Shown here: positions 24,963 to 34,872 of the stretch, one piece after another | Position numbering within the stretch: the first letter of the stretch is position 1 | How the letters are laid out: each line of letters begins with the position of its first letter | Assembly (NCBI GenBank): GCA_023442775.1 | Contig: JAEZXH010000005.1 | Span: 1-61,594, forward strand | Length of the DNA stretch: 61,594 nucleotides | Direction of reading: 5' to 3' | Source of the DNA: Bacillota bacterium | Lineage (GTDB): Bacteria > Bacillota > Clostridia > Tissierellales > Peptoniphilaceae | Made by a program: the position numbers and the translations under genes | Notes under the pieces: generated by a model | Databases searched by the model: none | Seen by the model: only the letters and a program-made list of their open reading frames with translations | Told to the model about the DNA's origin: nothing

Positions 24963-27900
24963 AGGCACTTCATCGCGACGCATGGCGTCAGATTCTCAAA
25001 ACGCCGGGAAAATTTTTCTCCATGCTCTTTATGATTGGCCTCGGTGCCTTTTGTCTCGTAGGTCTTGGAAGCACCGGGCCCACCATGCGAAAGACGGTGG
25101 AGGCCCTCGTCCATAAGACCCACACCATGGACGTTCTCGTCACCAATGCCTATGGTCTGGAGAAGAGAGATCAGGAGATCCTCGCGAAGACGAAGGGAGT
25201 TGCAAGACTCGAATACGGCTATGCCATCGACGCGAGTCTCGGGACCACGGGCCACGACCTGCGCCTTATGAGTCTGCCCGAGTCATTGAGTCTTCCCGAA
25301 CTTCTCGAAGGACATCTTCCGAAAAAGACGGGAGAGATTGTCCTCGACGGCCAGACCATGGAGCTTCTCGGCCTCAAGATGGGGGACCCGGTTCATCTGG
25401 GAGAGGGAAAACTCCTAGGCCACGAGGAAAAGAACCTAAAGACCAAGGACTTTACCATCGTAGGCGTGGTGAAGAGTGCAGAATTTCTCCACAACTCCTT
25501 CTTCGGCACGGGATTTCAAGGGGCGAGCATCGACGGCTACGCCTACATCCTCCCCGAGGACTTTTCTTCGACCCTGCCCCATCAGGCCCGGTTGGCACTC
25601 AAAGCCACCGAGGGCCTCGGAACGGGAGACAGTGCCTATGAAGACGAGGTCCTCCGGGCGAAGAAGGACCTGGAGAGACGCCTCGCCCTTCGCAGCAATG
25701 AGCGCCTCGACGATTTGAAGGAGGACGCTCAGAAAAAACTCGACGAGGGACAGGAGAAAATCATCCGGGCCCGGGAGGAGTTAAAGCGCCAAGAAGACCG
25801 CCTCGCATCCGCAAAGGCCTCCCTCGACGAGGCGAAGAAACAACTCGCCGAGGGGCGCCACAGCCTCCTTCGCCAGGAGAAAGAGGGCAGAGCCCAAATC
25901 TCCGAGGGAGAGGCGAAACTTCTCGCCGCCCAGGAGACGTTGAAAAAGAAGAGCGAAGACCTCGCCCAGGGAAAGACAAAGCTTCAAGAAGCAGAGGACA
26001 CCTGGAGGGAAAAACAGCGTCAATACCTGGAGGCGAAGAGCACCTACGACGAGGGACGTGGAAAACTTGAGGCGGCAAGGGACCGCCTCGCCTCTGAGGA
26101 GAAGCGTCTCGAAGAGGCGAGGGCCCGCCTTGCCGAAGAGTCGCGGAAGGTCCAAGAGGCGGAGGAGAAGATAGCCGACGGGAGTCAAAAACTCGCCGAG
26201 GGCCGCCAAGAGCTCAAAACCCAAGAGGGACGCCTCGCCGCTGCAAAAGAGGAAATTTCCCAAGGAGAGGCGGCGTTAAAGGATGCGAAGGCCACCTTGG
26301 AGGAGAAGAAGCAAGCCCTCGTCGAGGCGGAAAAGAAGATTGCAAGCGGCCGGGCAAAACTCGCCCAAGAGGGAGAGCGCATCGCCGAGGCCCGCAAGGC
26401 CATCCCAGCCATGGAAGAGGGGATTCGCCAGCTCCAAGGGGGCATCGAAGAGGCGGCCCGGGGGGTGGAGACTCTTCAAAAGAGCCGAGAAGAGCTCGCC
26501 GCCCAAGGGGCCATTCTCAAGGACCAAATCGCAGGACTTGAGGCCCGTCTTCAAGAGGCCACCCTCGCCCCGGAGGAAAAGGCGACCCTCGAAGGCCAAC
26601 TCGCCGCCTTGAGGACCCAAGAGGCCAGTCTCTCGGAAAAGACCAAGGAGATTGAGGCGGGGATTGCCGCCGCCCAAAAGAAGGCTGCAAAACTCAAGGA
26701 GCAACTAGCCGCCCTCTCCGCCCGCCTCGACGCCGCCAAGGGTGGCATCGCCCAATACGAGGCCATGGAGAAGGAACTCCTCGCCGCCGAGGCCCAACTC
26801 GCCGCAGGGAAGAAGTCCATGGACGAGGCCCAGAAGACCTTGAAGGAGAAGGAGACCACCCTCGACGAGGGAAGGGCCACCCTGGAAGCGGGGACCCAAA
26901 AACTCCAACAGGGAAGGGAAGAACTCCTCCGTAAAGAGGGAGAACTCGAGGCCTCGAAGCGCCAACTCGACGAGGGCAAACGGGCCCTCCAAAAGGGTCG
27001 CCAAGAGTTCGATGAAGGTGAAAATGCCTTCCTCAAGGGCAAACAGGAATTGGAAGAAAAGTCCCAGGAGCTCACCCGCGCCGGAAGCGACCTCGACCAG
27101 GGGAAGAAGAAACTCGACGAGGGCAAACACACCTTGGAGGAGAAGGAAAGAGAAATCGCCAAGGGAGAGGGAAGTCTTGCCACGGGCAGGGATGCCCTCG
27201 GACGGGAAGAGGCGACCTTGGAGGACGCCAAGGACCGCCTGGAAGAGGGCCTTCACGATGGCCGGGCACGGCTCCGCGCCAGCGAAGCCACCTTCTACGC
27301 CCACCAGAAGGAGTATGAAGAGGGGCGTTCCACCTTCGAGGAGGAGAGTGAGGAGGCAGAAGACACCCTCGCCCAAAAGGAAGAAGACCTCCAAGAGGGT
27401 CGGGATAAGATGCGCCTCTTGCGGGCTCCATCGACGAGTATCCTCACTCGCTCGGAACTTGGGGGGATTCACTACTACGTGGGCAGTGCCCACCGGATGG
27501 ACCTCTTGACCGGGGTCTTCCCCGTCTTCTTCTTCGCCGTCGCCCTCTTCGTCGCCTCCAACGGCATGCGCCGCATGGTGGAAGAGGAGCGGATGATCTT
27601 GGGCACCTTGAAGAGCCTTGGCTACGCCACGAAGGACTTGATGAAAAAGCCCCTCCTCTACGGGGGCCTCGCCGCCCTCTTGGGAAGCGTCCTCGGTGCC
27701 GCCGTGGGGCAGTGGGTGCTCCCCGAGCGCATCGCCAAGACCTACGGCTCTGGGACGATTCTTCACGACTACAAACTCTTCGTGAGCGCCCCTCTCTGGA
27801 TTCTCGCCATCCTCCTCGGGGTGTTCCTCGTGGGGATCTTGGCCTCCCTCATCGCCTGGGCCATGGCGAAGGAGGAGACGGTGAAACTCCTCCGCCCCCG

Positions 27901-29092
27901 CCCGCCGAAGAACGGACGGCGCGTCCTCTTGGAGAACACGCCCCTGTGGAAACACTTCTCCTTCTTTGGAAAGGTGAGCATCCGCAACCTCATGCGTTAC
28001 GGGGGACGGACGATGATGACCCTCTTAGGGGTCAGTGGGTGCATGGCCCTTCTCGTCTTAGGCTTTGGTCTCCACAGTGCGGTGAAGGGGATTAGTCGCC
28101 TCCAATACGAGGACCTCACCCGCTTTGACGCCATCCTCCTCCAGGAAAAAGACCTGGATGAGAAGGACGCGAAGGAGGTGGATGATCTCCTTGGAAAGGA
28201 TCACCGCATCCTCCACCACGCCGAGGCGCGGGTGGAAAGTCTCATCGTCGCCGTGCCGAAGCATCCGGATCAGCGTCTCGTGGTCATCGTCCCCGAAGAG
28301 GCGAAGGATTTGAAGGACATGGTCTCCCTCCGTGCGCCTCGCGGCGAGGACGTGCCCCTCACCGACGAGGGGGCCCTCTTGACGGAGAAACTCGCGAATC
28401 TTCTCGGCGTCGACGCGGGAGACGACCTCTATGTCGACGACGACGAGGGGAGTCACCGCATCCCCGTGGCGGGAGTCATCGAGGGGTATGCGGGACACTT
28501 CCTCTACATGACGCCTCTCGGCTACGAAGGGGCCTTCCACGAGGCCTATGAAAAGAATGCCCACATCGTCGAGCTCCACCAGGGAGAGGACGCAGAAGGG
28601 TTCTGCGGGGACTACGTTTCCCACGACTCGGTCCTCGGCGGCCTTACCTTTAAGGGGATGGGCAACATCATCGACGGCCTCGTCAGTTCCCTCGACATGA
28701 TTGTCGTCATCATGGTGGCGGCGAGTGCCCTCTTGGCCATCGTCGTCCTCTACAACCTGGTGACCATCAACCTCGAAGAAAGGCGGCGCGAACTGGCCAC
28801 CATCGAAGTCTTGGGCTTTACCGTCCAAGAACTGACGAGCTACCTCTACCGAGAGACCTGGGTTCTCACGGGAGCCGGGATCCTCTTAGGGGCCGTCCTC
28901 GGGAGATTCTTGCACAAGACCATCCTGCTCATCACCGCCCCAGAAGACGCCATGCTCTACCCGGGGCTCGGGGTGAAGAACTTCCTCTATCCCGCCCTGG
29001 TGACCTTCGTCGTCTCCTTGGTGGTGCGGATGATTGCAAAGCGAAAACTCAGCCGTGTGGCCATGACTGAGGCCCTAAAGGCAGTGGAATAG
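24959..29092 (+). CDS. Giant FtsX-like permease with long extracellular coiled coil
   Basis: A 1377-residue permease. A first membrane helix (about 18-40) leads to a MacB-like extracellular domain (about 45-225), then roughly 590 residues of uninterrupted Ala/Glu/Lys/Leu heptads (about 231-820), an FtsX domain with three helices (about 845-980), another soluble domain, and a final FtsX domain (about 1240-1377). It pairs with the preceding ATPase. Such proteins probably reach across the wall to act as mechanotransmitters or exporters; the target is unknown. The start is a GTG overlapping the previous stop. Only 12 bp separate it from the MATE gene. Confidence 0.85.
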   Translation: MKALHRDAWRQILKTPGKFFSMLFMIGLGAFCLVGLGSTGPTMRKTVEALVHKTHTMDVLVTNAYGLEKRDQEILAKTKGVARLEYGYAIDASLGTTGHDLRLMSLPESLSLPELLEGHLPKKTGEIVLDGQTMELLGLKMGDPVHLGEGKLLGHEEKNLKTKDFTIVGVVKSAEFLHNSFFGTGFQGASIDGYAYILPEDFSSTLPHQARLALKATEGLGTGDSAYEDEVLRAKKDLERRLALRSNERLDDLKEDAQKKLDEGQEKIIRAREELKRQEDRLASAKASLDEAKKQLAEGRHSLLRQEKEGRAQISEGEAKLLAAQETLKKKSEDLAQGKTKLQEAEDTWREKQRQYLEAKSTYDEGRGKLEAARDRLASEEKRLEEARARLAEESRKVQEAEEKIADGSQKLAEGRQELKTQEGRLAAAKEEISQGEAALKDAKATLEEKKQALVEAEKKIASGRAKLAQEGERIAEARKAIPAMEEGIRQLQGGIEEAARGVETLQKSREELAAQGAILKDQIAGLEARLQEATLAPEEKATLEGQLAALRTQEASLSEKTKEIEAGIAAAQKKAAKLKEQLAALSARLDAAKGGIAQYEAMEKELLAAEAQLAAGKKSMDEAQKTLKEKETTLDEGRATLEAGTQKLQQGREELLRKEGELEASKRQLDEGKRALQKGRQEFDEGENAFLKGKQELEEKSQELTRAGSDLDQGKKKLDEGKHTLEEKEREIAKGEGSLATGRDALGREEATLEDAKDRLEEGLHDGRARLRASEATFYAHQKEYEEGRSTFEEESEEAEDTLAQKEEDLQEGRDKMRLLRAPSTSILTRSELGGIHYYVGSAHRMDLLTGVFPVFFFAVALFVASNGMRRMVEEERMILGTLKSLGYATKDLMKKPLLYGGLAALLGSVLGAAVGQWVLPERIAKTYGSGTILHDYKLFVSAPLWILAILLGVFLVGILASLIAWAMAKEETVKLLRPRPPKNGRRVLLENTPLWKHFSFFGKVSIRNLMRYGGRTMMTLLGVSGCMALLVLGFGLHSAVKGISRLQYEDLTRFDAILLQEKDLDEKDAKEVDDLLGKDHRILHHAEARVESLIVAVPKHPDQRLVVIVPEEAKDLKDMVSLRAPRGEDVPLTDEGALLTEKLANLLGVDAGDDLYVDDDEGSHRIPVAGVIEGYAGHFLYMTPLGYEGAFHEAYEKNAHIVELHQGEDAEGFCGDYVSHDSVLGGLTFKGMGNIIDGLVSSLDMIVVIMVAASALLAIVVLYNLVTINLEERRRELATIEVLGFTVQELTSYLYRETWVLTGAGILLGAVLGRFLHKTILLITAPEDAMLYPGLGVKNFLYPALVTFVVSLVVRMIAKRKLSRVAMTEALKAVE

Positions 29093-29104
29093 AAAGGAGA
29101 GACG

Positions 29105-30460
29105 ATGAAGCGTCACAACCCAGCCATTGGACGGGAACTCTGGAGTCTGTCCTATCCGACGATGATTTCCTATACGATGCAGTCCGTCTACGACATGGTG
29201 GACATGTTGTGGCTCGGGCGCATCTCCTCTGAGGCGGTGGCCGGGGTGACCATCTTCTCGTCCATCTTCTTCCTCTTCACCTTCTTAAATGAGGTCATCG
29301 GCAGCGGGAGCATCTCGGTCATCTCCCAAAACATCGGCCGTGGAGACGAGGAGAGGGCCCGCATCGCCGCGGAGCAGACCATCACCTTCAAGGTGGTCAT
29401 GGGGATTCTCACCGCCCTGCTCCTCGGCCTTCTCCTCGATCCTCTTCTTCACCTCTTTACGAAGGAAGAGGCGGTTCTCGACGCCGCCTACGCCTATGGG
29501 GGACTTCGGATTCTCTTTCTCCCGGTGTTCTTCGCTTCCTTTTCTGCCAACACCATCTTTCGTTGCAGCGGCGACGCGAAGACGCCGATGAAGATTCTCC
29601 TCTTGGCCACCATCACAAATCTCGTCCTCGACCCGATTTTCATGTTTGACACCATCCCGGGGACACACCTCCCCGGGCTTGGCCTTGGGGTCTATGGAGC
29701 GGCTCTTGCGACGGTGCTCTCCATTAGTCTCTCCTTCATCCTGGGCTTTTTCCTCCTCTTCCGGCGAAAAGATGCCCTGAAGCCCCACTGGCGCGGCCTC
29801 TTCACCCTCCATCCCAGTGTGGACCTGGAGCTCATCCGCGTCGGTCTTCCCAATGGGATTCAGATGGTCCTTCGCTATGGCTTTAACGCCATCCTCGTCC
29901 GCGCTGTCGCCATCTTTGGAGTGGCGGCGGTGGCGGCATTTGGGATTGGGGGCAAGATTTATGGCCTCGCCTTCTTGCCCATCGAGGGGATGCTCATGGG
30001 GGGCAGCGTCCTCCTCGGCCGTTTCCTCGGGAAGGAGGATATCGACTCCGCCCTGGATACCTCCTACTATGCCCGCCTCTTTAACGGACTTCTCATGACG
30101 GCATTTACCGTCCTGTGTTACCTCTTTGGCGCCGACTTCTACCGCCTCTTCACCACCGACGCGGCGGTGATTTCCATGGGCCAAGACTTTCTCTTTCTCG
30201 CCACCCCCATGCTTCCCCTCTTGGGCCTTGCCTTTGGCATGGGGATTGCCTTTCTCGGAAGTGGCTACCAGCGGCCCATGCTCATCGGGGGATTCTGTGC
30301 CCAGTGGCTGATTCAGTTGCCCATCATCCTCTGGGGCATCTGGTCGGGCCACGACATTCGAGTTCTCTTCATCTCCTATCTCTTTGCGGATTTCTTTGAA
30401 TCGATGATTCTCTGGTACTTCTTCCGCCGCGGCACCTGGAAATGGGTGCGGGTGGGATAA
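29105..30460 (+). CDS. MATE family efflux transporter
   Basis: A 451-residue MATE protein with about 12 membrane segments; it opens with ELWSLSYPTMISYTMQSVYD and the first-helix motif DMVDMLWLGRIS. It exports cationic compounds or metabolites using a Na+ or H+ gradient; the substrate is unknown. It follows the FtsX gene by 12 bp with GAAAGGAGA and is likely part of that operon. Confidence 0.9.
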   Translation: MKRHNPAIGRELWSLSYPTMISYTMQSVYDMVDMLWLGRISSEAVAGVTIFSSIFFLFTFLNEVIGSGSISVISQNIGRGDEERARIAAEQTITFKVVMGILTALLLGLLLDPLLHLFTKEEAVLDAAYAYGGLRILFLPVFFASFSANTIFRCSGDAKTPMKILLLATITNLVLDPIFMFDTIPGTHLPGLGLGVYGAALATVLSISLSFILGFFLLFRRKDALKPHWRGLFTLHPSVDLELIRVGLPNGIQMVLRYGFNAILVRAVAIFGVAAVAAFGIGGKIYGLAFLPIEGMLMGGSVLLGRFLGKEDIDSALDTSYYARLFNGLLMTAFTVLCYLFGADFYRLFTTDAAVISMGQDFLFLATPMLPLLGLAFGMGIAFLGSGYQRPMLIGGFCAQWLIQLPIILWGIWSGHDIRVLFISYLFADFFESMILWYFFRRGTWKWVRVG

Positions 30461-30461
30461 G

Positions 30462-30491
30462 AAAAAACCTCCCCGTGTGGGGAGGCTTTTT
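30462..30491. terminator. Bidirectional terminator between convergent MATE genes
   Basis: A 7-bp stem CCTCCCC/GGGGAGG with a GTGT loop, flanked by A-run and T-run, works for both strands. Confidence 0.9.
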
Positions 30492-31866
30492 ATGCGGCGA
30501 GGCCCTCTTCTTGGGCGCGTCGCATCTTCTTCATTTCGATGGAGGCGAGATAGGCCGCCACGGAGCAGGCGGCAAAGTCGGCGATGGGCCCTGCAAAGAG
30601 GACGCCCTCGACGCCGAAGAGGCGGGAGAAGAGGATGACCAAGGGAATGAGGAAGAGAATCTGACGCGTCAAGGAGACGATCATCCCTCGGGTCGCCCGG
30701 CCGATACTCGTAAAGAAGAAGGAGCAGACGGGCTGGATGGCGTTGATGCAAGTCATCATGAGGAAGATTCTAAAATACAAGGTACCGAAGTGGTAGTAGA
30801 GCTTGTCCCCTTCCCCGAAGATGGAGAGAATCTGACGGGGGAAGAGTTGGTAGGCGGCGAAGGCAATCACCGAGATGAGAAGGGAGATCTTCAACGCCTT
30901 GAAGAAGGCTTCCTTCACCCGGGAGAAGTTCTTCGCCCCATAGTTAAAGCCCATAATCGGCTGGGCCCCTTGGGAGATGCCGAAGATGAAGGCGTAATAG
31001 ATGACGCTGACCTTACTGATGACCCCGACGACGGCGAGGGGGATCTCGGAGCCGTAGGGGGACTGGGCCCCGTAGGTGGTCAAGGTGTTGTTCATGACAA
31101 TCTGAAAGATCATGAGGGCCACCTGGTTGATGAAAGGGGAGAGGCCAAGACTCGTAATGGGCTTTGCCAGGGAGAACTCGAAGCGCCAGGGCCCCACCGA
31201 GAGGTCCACGTTTTTCATCCGGAAGAAGTAGCCCGCGGTGATGAGGGCGGAGATGGTCTGGCCGATGATGGTGGCATAGGCCGCCCCTGCCATGCCCCAG
31301 CCAAATCCGAAGATGAAGAGGGGGTCGAGGATGGTGTTGATGATGGCCCCGACGAGGTTACACATCATGGCGTAGCGCGGGGAGCCGTCGGCGCGAATCA
31401 AGGTGGAAAACCCGGTGGTAAACATGAGGCAGGGAATCCCCCAGCTGGTGATAGAGGTGTAGATCATCGCAAGGTCCATCACCGCATCCGTCGCCCCAAA
31501 GGCCACGAGGAGCTGGCGCAAAAAGAGGCGCACGAAGAGGAGAATCACAAGACTCGCCCCGAGGACGTAGAAGATCCCCGTCTTCACAAACCGCGCCGCG
31601 AGGTCCGGTTTTCCCCGCCCGAGGTTTAAGGAGAAGTTCGCCCCGGTCCCCGCCCCGATGAGAAGGCACAGGGCGAGGGAGAGGTTCACCAGGGGGAAGG
31701 CCACGTTGGTGGCGGCGTTTCCCAGGATGCCCACTCCTTGGCCGATAAAGATTTGGTCGACGATGTTGTAGAGTGCGGCGACGATGCCGCTGATGATGGC
31801 GGGAACCGCAAATTCTCGGAGCAGTGCTCCCACGGGCCTCACGCCAAGAGGGTTGGTGTCTGGCAA
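30490..31866 (-). CDS. MATE family efflux transporter
   Basis: A 458-residue MATE protein with VPAIISGIVAALYNIVDQIFIGQGVG at its start and GLSPFINQVALMIFQIVMNN mid-protein, of the NorM/DinF-like branch. The TTG at 31866 is preferred because AGAAAGGAG lies six bases upstream; an in-frame ATG at 31944 has no ribosome binding site and would add an atypical 26-residue tail. It is convergent with, and clearly different from, the MATE gene at 29105. Substrate unknown. Confidence 0.88.
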   Translation of the reverse strand: MPDTNPLGVRPVGALLREFAVPAIISGIVAALYNIVDQIFIGQGVGILGNAATNVAFPLVNLSLALCLLIGAGTGANFSLNLGRGKPDLAARFVKTGIFYVLGASLVILLFVRLFLRQLLVAFGATDAVMDLAMIYTSITSWGIPCLMFTTGFSTLIRADGSPRYAMMCNLVGAIINTILDPLFIFGFGWGMAGAAYATIIGQTISALITAGYFFRMKNVDLSVGPWRFEFSLAKPITSLGLSPFINQVALMIFQIVMNNTLTTYGAQSPYGSEIPLAVVGVISKVSVIYYAFIFGISQGAQPIMGFNYGAKNFSRVKEAFFKALKISLLISVIAFAAYQLFPRQILSIFGEGDKLYYHFGTLYFRIFLMMTCINAIQPVCSFFFTSIGRATRGMIVSLTRQILFLIPLVILFSRLFGVEGVLFAGPIADFAACSVAAYLASIEMKKMRRAQEEGLAA

Positions 31867-32052
31867 AAGAGTCTCCTTTCTGGCAATAAAAAAGCCGCCC
31901 ACGACGGGAATCTTCCCAGGGCTTGCAGAGGGGTTTCGCTTCATTTGATTTCATCTATTCTACTACGAAGGGCGAAAAAAGTCAAGGAAATCCAACAAAA
32001 GATGACAATACGGCAACAGTTCTCAAAAACAAAAGAGGCCATTCTCGAGATT

Positions 32053-32061
32053 TGTTATACT
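32053..32061 (+). promoter_or_regulatory. Extended -10 promoter of the DUF4153 gene
   Basis: TGTTATACT forms an extended -10 about 22 bp upstream of the ATG at 32083. The 31867-32050 stretch before it contains no gene. Confidence 0.55.
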
Positions 32062-32082
32062 TAAGGGGAAAGGAGCGATACA

Positions 32083-33873
32083 ATGAGCCTCATGAGTCAG
32101 ATGCGCAATCAATTGCGTCAAACACGAGGCGCCCTGGTGCGCTTTCCAATTCCCATGCTCTTCGCCTTTGCGGCGAGCATTCTCTTAATCGTCATCACAC
32201 ACCGTCTCGCAAATACCCCCGAGGCCCCTCCAGGGATGTTTCGCCTCTACGTCATGACCTGGTCGAGCATCTTCGGGTTTTTCCTCTTCCTCCTCGCCGC
32301 ATTGTTGCGGGAGGCCCTTACCGGGGATGTCTCGAGAAGGCGAACCTTGACGGTGATGATCTATACCCTGGCGGTGCTCATCTTTGTGGGGATGTTTGTC
32401 GCCCTACGGGTGGGCCTTTCCAAGGAGCAGATTACCTCGGACTTTTTGAGTACGATGATGCTTCCCACCCAGCTCGCCACCTTCTACTGGGGGATTCTCC
32501 TCACCGTCGTCGTGGCCTGCGCCTACGTGGGATGCCTTGGCCATTGGCAGGACTACGAGAGCTACCTCTTTGCCATCGTGCGCGCCGAGGTCATCGCCTT
32601 CGCCTTTGCCAATGTCTTATTCCTAGGCATTGCCGCCATCTTCTTGGCGATTCATCTCCTCCTCGGCTCCTCGGTGCCCAGCACCCTCTATGCCGACGTG
32701 GCGTGGATTGCCTACGCCCCCTTCCAGGCGGGAATTTTCCTCTCCCTCTACCCCATGACAAGCGGCGGCAAGGAGAAGATGCCAAGGACCTTGCGAGGCC
32801 TTCTCCTCTACGTGGTGACGCCCCTTCTCGTCGCCTACAGTGCCGTCCTCTACATCTACTTCTTCCACATGCTGCGCGAGGGCTTTGCCCCAGTGCGCTT
32901 CATCGGGCAACTCGTCTTGTGGTATGGCCTCGTCTTGGCGGCGACCCTCTTCTTTCTCAGCTGGGAGAGAGAAGAGCCGAAGAATGCCATGGTCCTTCGC
33001 CTCTTGCCCTGGGTCGGCGTCGTGCCCCTTGGAATTTTCTTCTACTGCATGGCCCACCACGTGGACACCTATGGGTTGACGGTCCTGCGCTATCAGGGCA
33101 TCGTCTTTGGTTTCTGGAACTTCTTCGCCATCCTCTACACCATCGTGAAGCGGGGACGGGACATGATCGTCCTGCCCATCGTGGCAAGTCTTCTCATCCT
33201 ACTCGTCAGCGTCGGCCCCTTAAGCGGGTACGCCGTCTCCGAGAGGAGCCAGGTCCACCGCCTCGAAGAGCTCCTCGCGAAGAACAACATGCTCAAGAAG
33301 GGGCACATCGTCGCCGCGAAGAACGTCCCCTCCGAGGACCAACGGCGGATTGTGGACACCTTGGCCTACCTCGATGGCCACTTCGACGTGAAGAAGATTC
33401 CCTTCCTCGGCGAGGATTTCTCCTTTGACCACTTCCAAGAGGACATGGGCTTTGAGGTTGGGATGACCGGGGACGAAGAGAGCCGCGCCATCAACTGGGC
33501 CCCCTATCGCTATCCCCTCTACATCAAGGACTTCGACCAGGCCATTGCCTTAAACTCCTACAACACCGACTACTCCAAGGGGAGCACCGGAGGATTCCGC
33601 CTCGTCTTAAACTCCGAGGATCGGATGATGAGCATCCTTCAAAAGACGAAGAACAAAAAGGAGGACACCATCCTCTTGCGCTTGAGTTTTGAAGAGGTGG
33701 CAAAAAAAGCCCAGGCCCTCAAAGAAGCGGGGAATCAATCCCTTGGGGACTTGAGCTATGACGCGAAAGAGGAAACGGTGAGGATTCGCTTCATCGTCGA
33801 AGAGCTCTATTACGACCCTTCTCAACCCGACATGTTTAGCATCGGCGGGACCCTCTTGGTCCAAGAATTGTGA
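32083..33873 (+). CDS. DUF4153-type membrane protein
   Basis: A 596-residue protein with about 11 membrane helices in the first 400 residues (from MLFAFAASILLIVITH on) and a soluble C-terminal domain of about 190 residues beginning near SERSQVHRLEELLAKNN. The layout fits DUF4153 proteins, a poorly understood family. AAAGGAGCG precedes the ATG. The soluble tail faces outside if the helix count is odd; this is not certain. Confidence 0.7.
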   Translation: MSLMSQMRNQLRQTRGALVRFPIPMLFAFAASILLIVITHRLANTPEAPPGMFRLYVMTWSSIFGFFLFLLAALLREALTGDVSRRRTLTVMIYTLAVLIFVGMFVALRVGLSKEQITSDFLSTMMLPTQLATFYWGILLTVVVACAYVGCLGHWQDYESYLFAIVRAEVIAFAFANVLFLGIAAIFLAIHLLLGSSVPSTLYADVAWIAYAPFQAGIFLSLYPMTSGGKEKMPRTLRGLLLYVVTPLLVAYSAVLYIYFFHMLREGFAPVRFIGQLVLWYGLVLAATLFFLSWEREEPKNAMVLRLLPWVGVVPLGIFFYCMAHHVDTYGLTVLRYQGIVFGFWNFFAILYTIVKRGRDMIVLPIVASLLILLVSVGPLSGYAVSERSQVHRLEELLAKNNMLKKGHIVAAKNVPSEDQRRIVDTLAYLDGHFDVKKIPFLGEDFSFDHFQEDMGFEVGMTGDEESRAINWAPYRYPLYIKDFDQAIALNSYNTDYSKGSTGGFRLVLNSEDRMMSILQKTKNKKEDTILLRLSFEEVAKKAQALKEAGNQSLGDLSYDAKEETVRIRFIVEELYYDPSQPDMFSIGGTLLVQEL

Positions 33874-33912
33874 TATACTAAGAAAACTGCGAGGGACGAG
33901 CCCTCGCTTTTT
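33874..33912 (+). promoter_or_regulatory. TATACT box and terminator hairpin between DUF4153 and GDT1 genes
   Basis: TGATATACT (extended -10, 33871-33879) overlaps the stop codon of the DUF4153 gene and is followed by a 7-bp hairpin GCGAGGG/CCCTCGC (33889-33907) with five T. The hairpin could simply end the upstream gene, or attenuate a transcript that starts at this box. The leader is too short to hold a yybP-ykoY riboswitch. Confidence 0.6.
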
Positions 33913-33929
33913 CGTGAGGAGGGATTCAC

Positions 33930-34808
33930 ATGGCACAGTGGTTGGAAGCATTTTTCTTGGTCTTTGTGGCAGAACTTGGGGACAAGAGTCAACTCTTGGC
34001 CCTCGCCTTTGCCACCCAGTACTCCATGGGGCTGGTCCTCGCCGGGGTGAGCCTTGGCATCGCCTTCAACCACGGCGTCGCCATCGCCCTCGCCGTCCTC
34101 CTCTCCCGGGTCATCCCCTTGGAGCAGTTGCGCATCCTCTCGGCGGTGGTCTTCCTCCTCTTTGGACTCAAGGGCCTCTCCTTGGAAGAGGAGGACGAGG
34201 AAGAAGAGGTGACCCAGAAGAAAAGGGGAGTCCTCCTCTCCATTGCCATGACCTTCTTCTTCGGAGAACTTGGGGACAAGACCCAAATCGTCGCCATGAC
34301 CTTGGCGGCGAAGAGTAGCTCCGCCCTGCTCATCTTCACGGCGACGGTGTCGGCGATGATTCTCGTGAGCCTCATCGGGATTCTCCTCGGGAAATTTCTC
34401 GGCAAGAAGATTCCCGAGGTCACCATGGGTCTTCTCGCCTCGGTGCTCTTTCTCTTTTTCGGATGCAAGACCCTCCTGGAGATTCTCCCCCTAGGGCTCT
34501 TTGGCTCCGTGGGCCTCGTGGTCCTCGTGGGAGCCCTTGGGGCGGTGCGGTTTCTCAGAAGTCGCGCTCGGGTGCGCCTCGCTCGCGCCAAAGCCTTGGC
34601 CCAGGCCCTCGCCGCCTGCAACCACTGCGCCACCCACCGCGCCGATTGTCCCCGTGCTCTTCGCATTGAGGCCGCCAGTCGCGCCTATCTCGGAGAGGAC
34701 ATTCCCTTCCTCGGGAACCTCGTCTCCTATCTGGAGCGGATGAACCAGTCCTCGGGGAGAAAGGCGGATCGCCTCATCGCAAAACTCGAAGATCAGAAGA
34801 TTCTCTAA
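33930..34808 (+). CDS. GDT1/TMEM165 family cation transporter with Cys/His tail
   Basis: A 292-residue UPF0016/GDT1 protein, a family that exports Mn2+ or Ca2+. Both signature motifs are present: ELGDKSQ near residue 16 and ELGDKTQ near 112, each followed by membrane helices. Normal bacterial members are about 200 residues; this one carries an extra 75-residue basic cytosolic tail with Cys230, His232, Cys233, His236 and Cys240, a possible metal-binding site. GAGGAGG precedes the ATG. Confidence 0.85.
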   Translation: MAQWLEAFFLVFVAELGDKSQLLALAFATQYSMGLVLAGVSLGIAFNHGVAIALAVLLSRVIPLEQLRILSAVVFLLFGLKGLSLEEEDEEEEVTQKKRGVLLSIAMTFFFGELGDKTQIVAMTLAAKSSSALLIFTATVSAMILVSLIGILLGKFLGKKIPEVTMGLLASVLFLFFGCKTLLEILPLGLFGSVGLVVLVGALGAVRFLRSRARVRLARAKALAQALAACNHCATHRADCPRALRIEAASRAYLGEDIPFLGNLVSYLERMNQSSGRKADRLIAKLEDQKIL

Positions 34809-34872
34809 GGAAGAGGAGAACTTGGGAAGAACTTCGAAAGAAATCTCTAAGATTGGAAGGTTTCTGACTAAA

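Noticed and set aside
25650..27410. A DNA-level tandem repeat array in the FtsX gene
   Set aside because: The apparent repeats come from biased codons in an Ala/Glu/Lys/Leu coiled coil and are not exact enough to be a tandem array.
33874..33929. A yybP-ykoY manganese riboswitch in front of the GDT1-family gene
   Set aside because: Only about 50 bases and one simple hairpin lie between the genes, too little for that aptamer.
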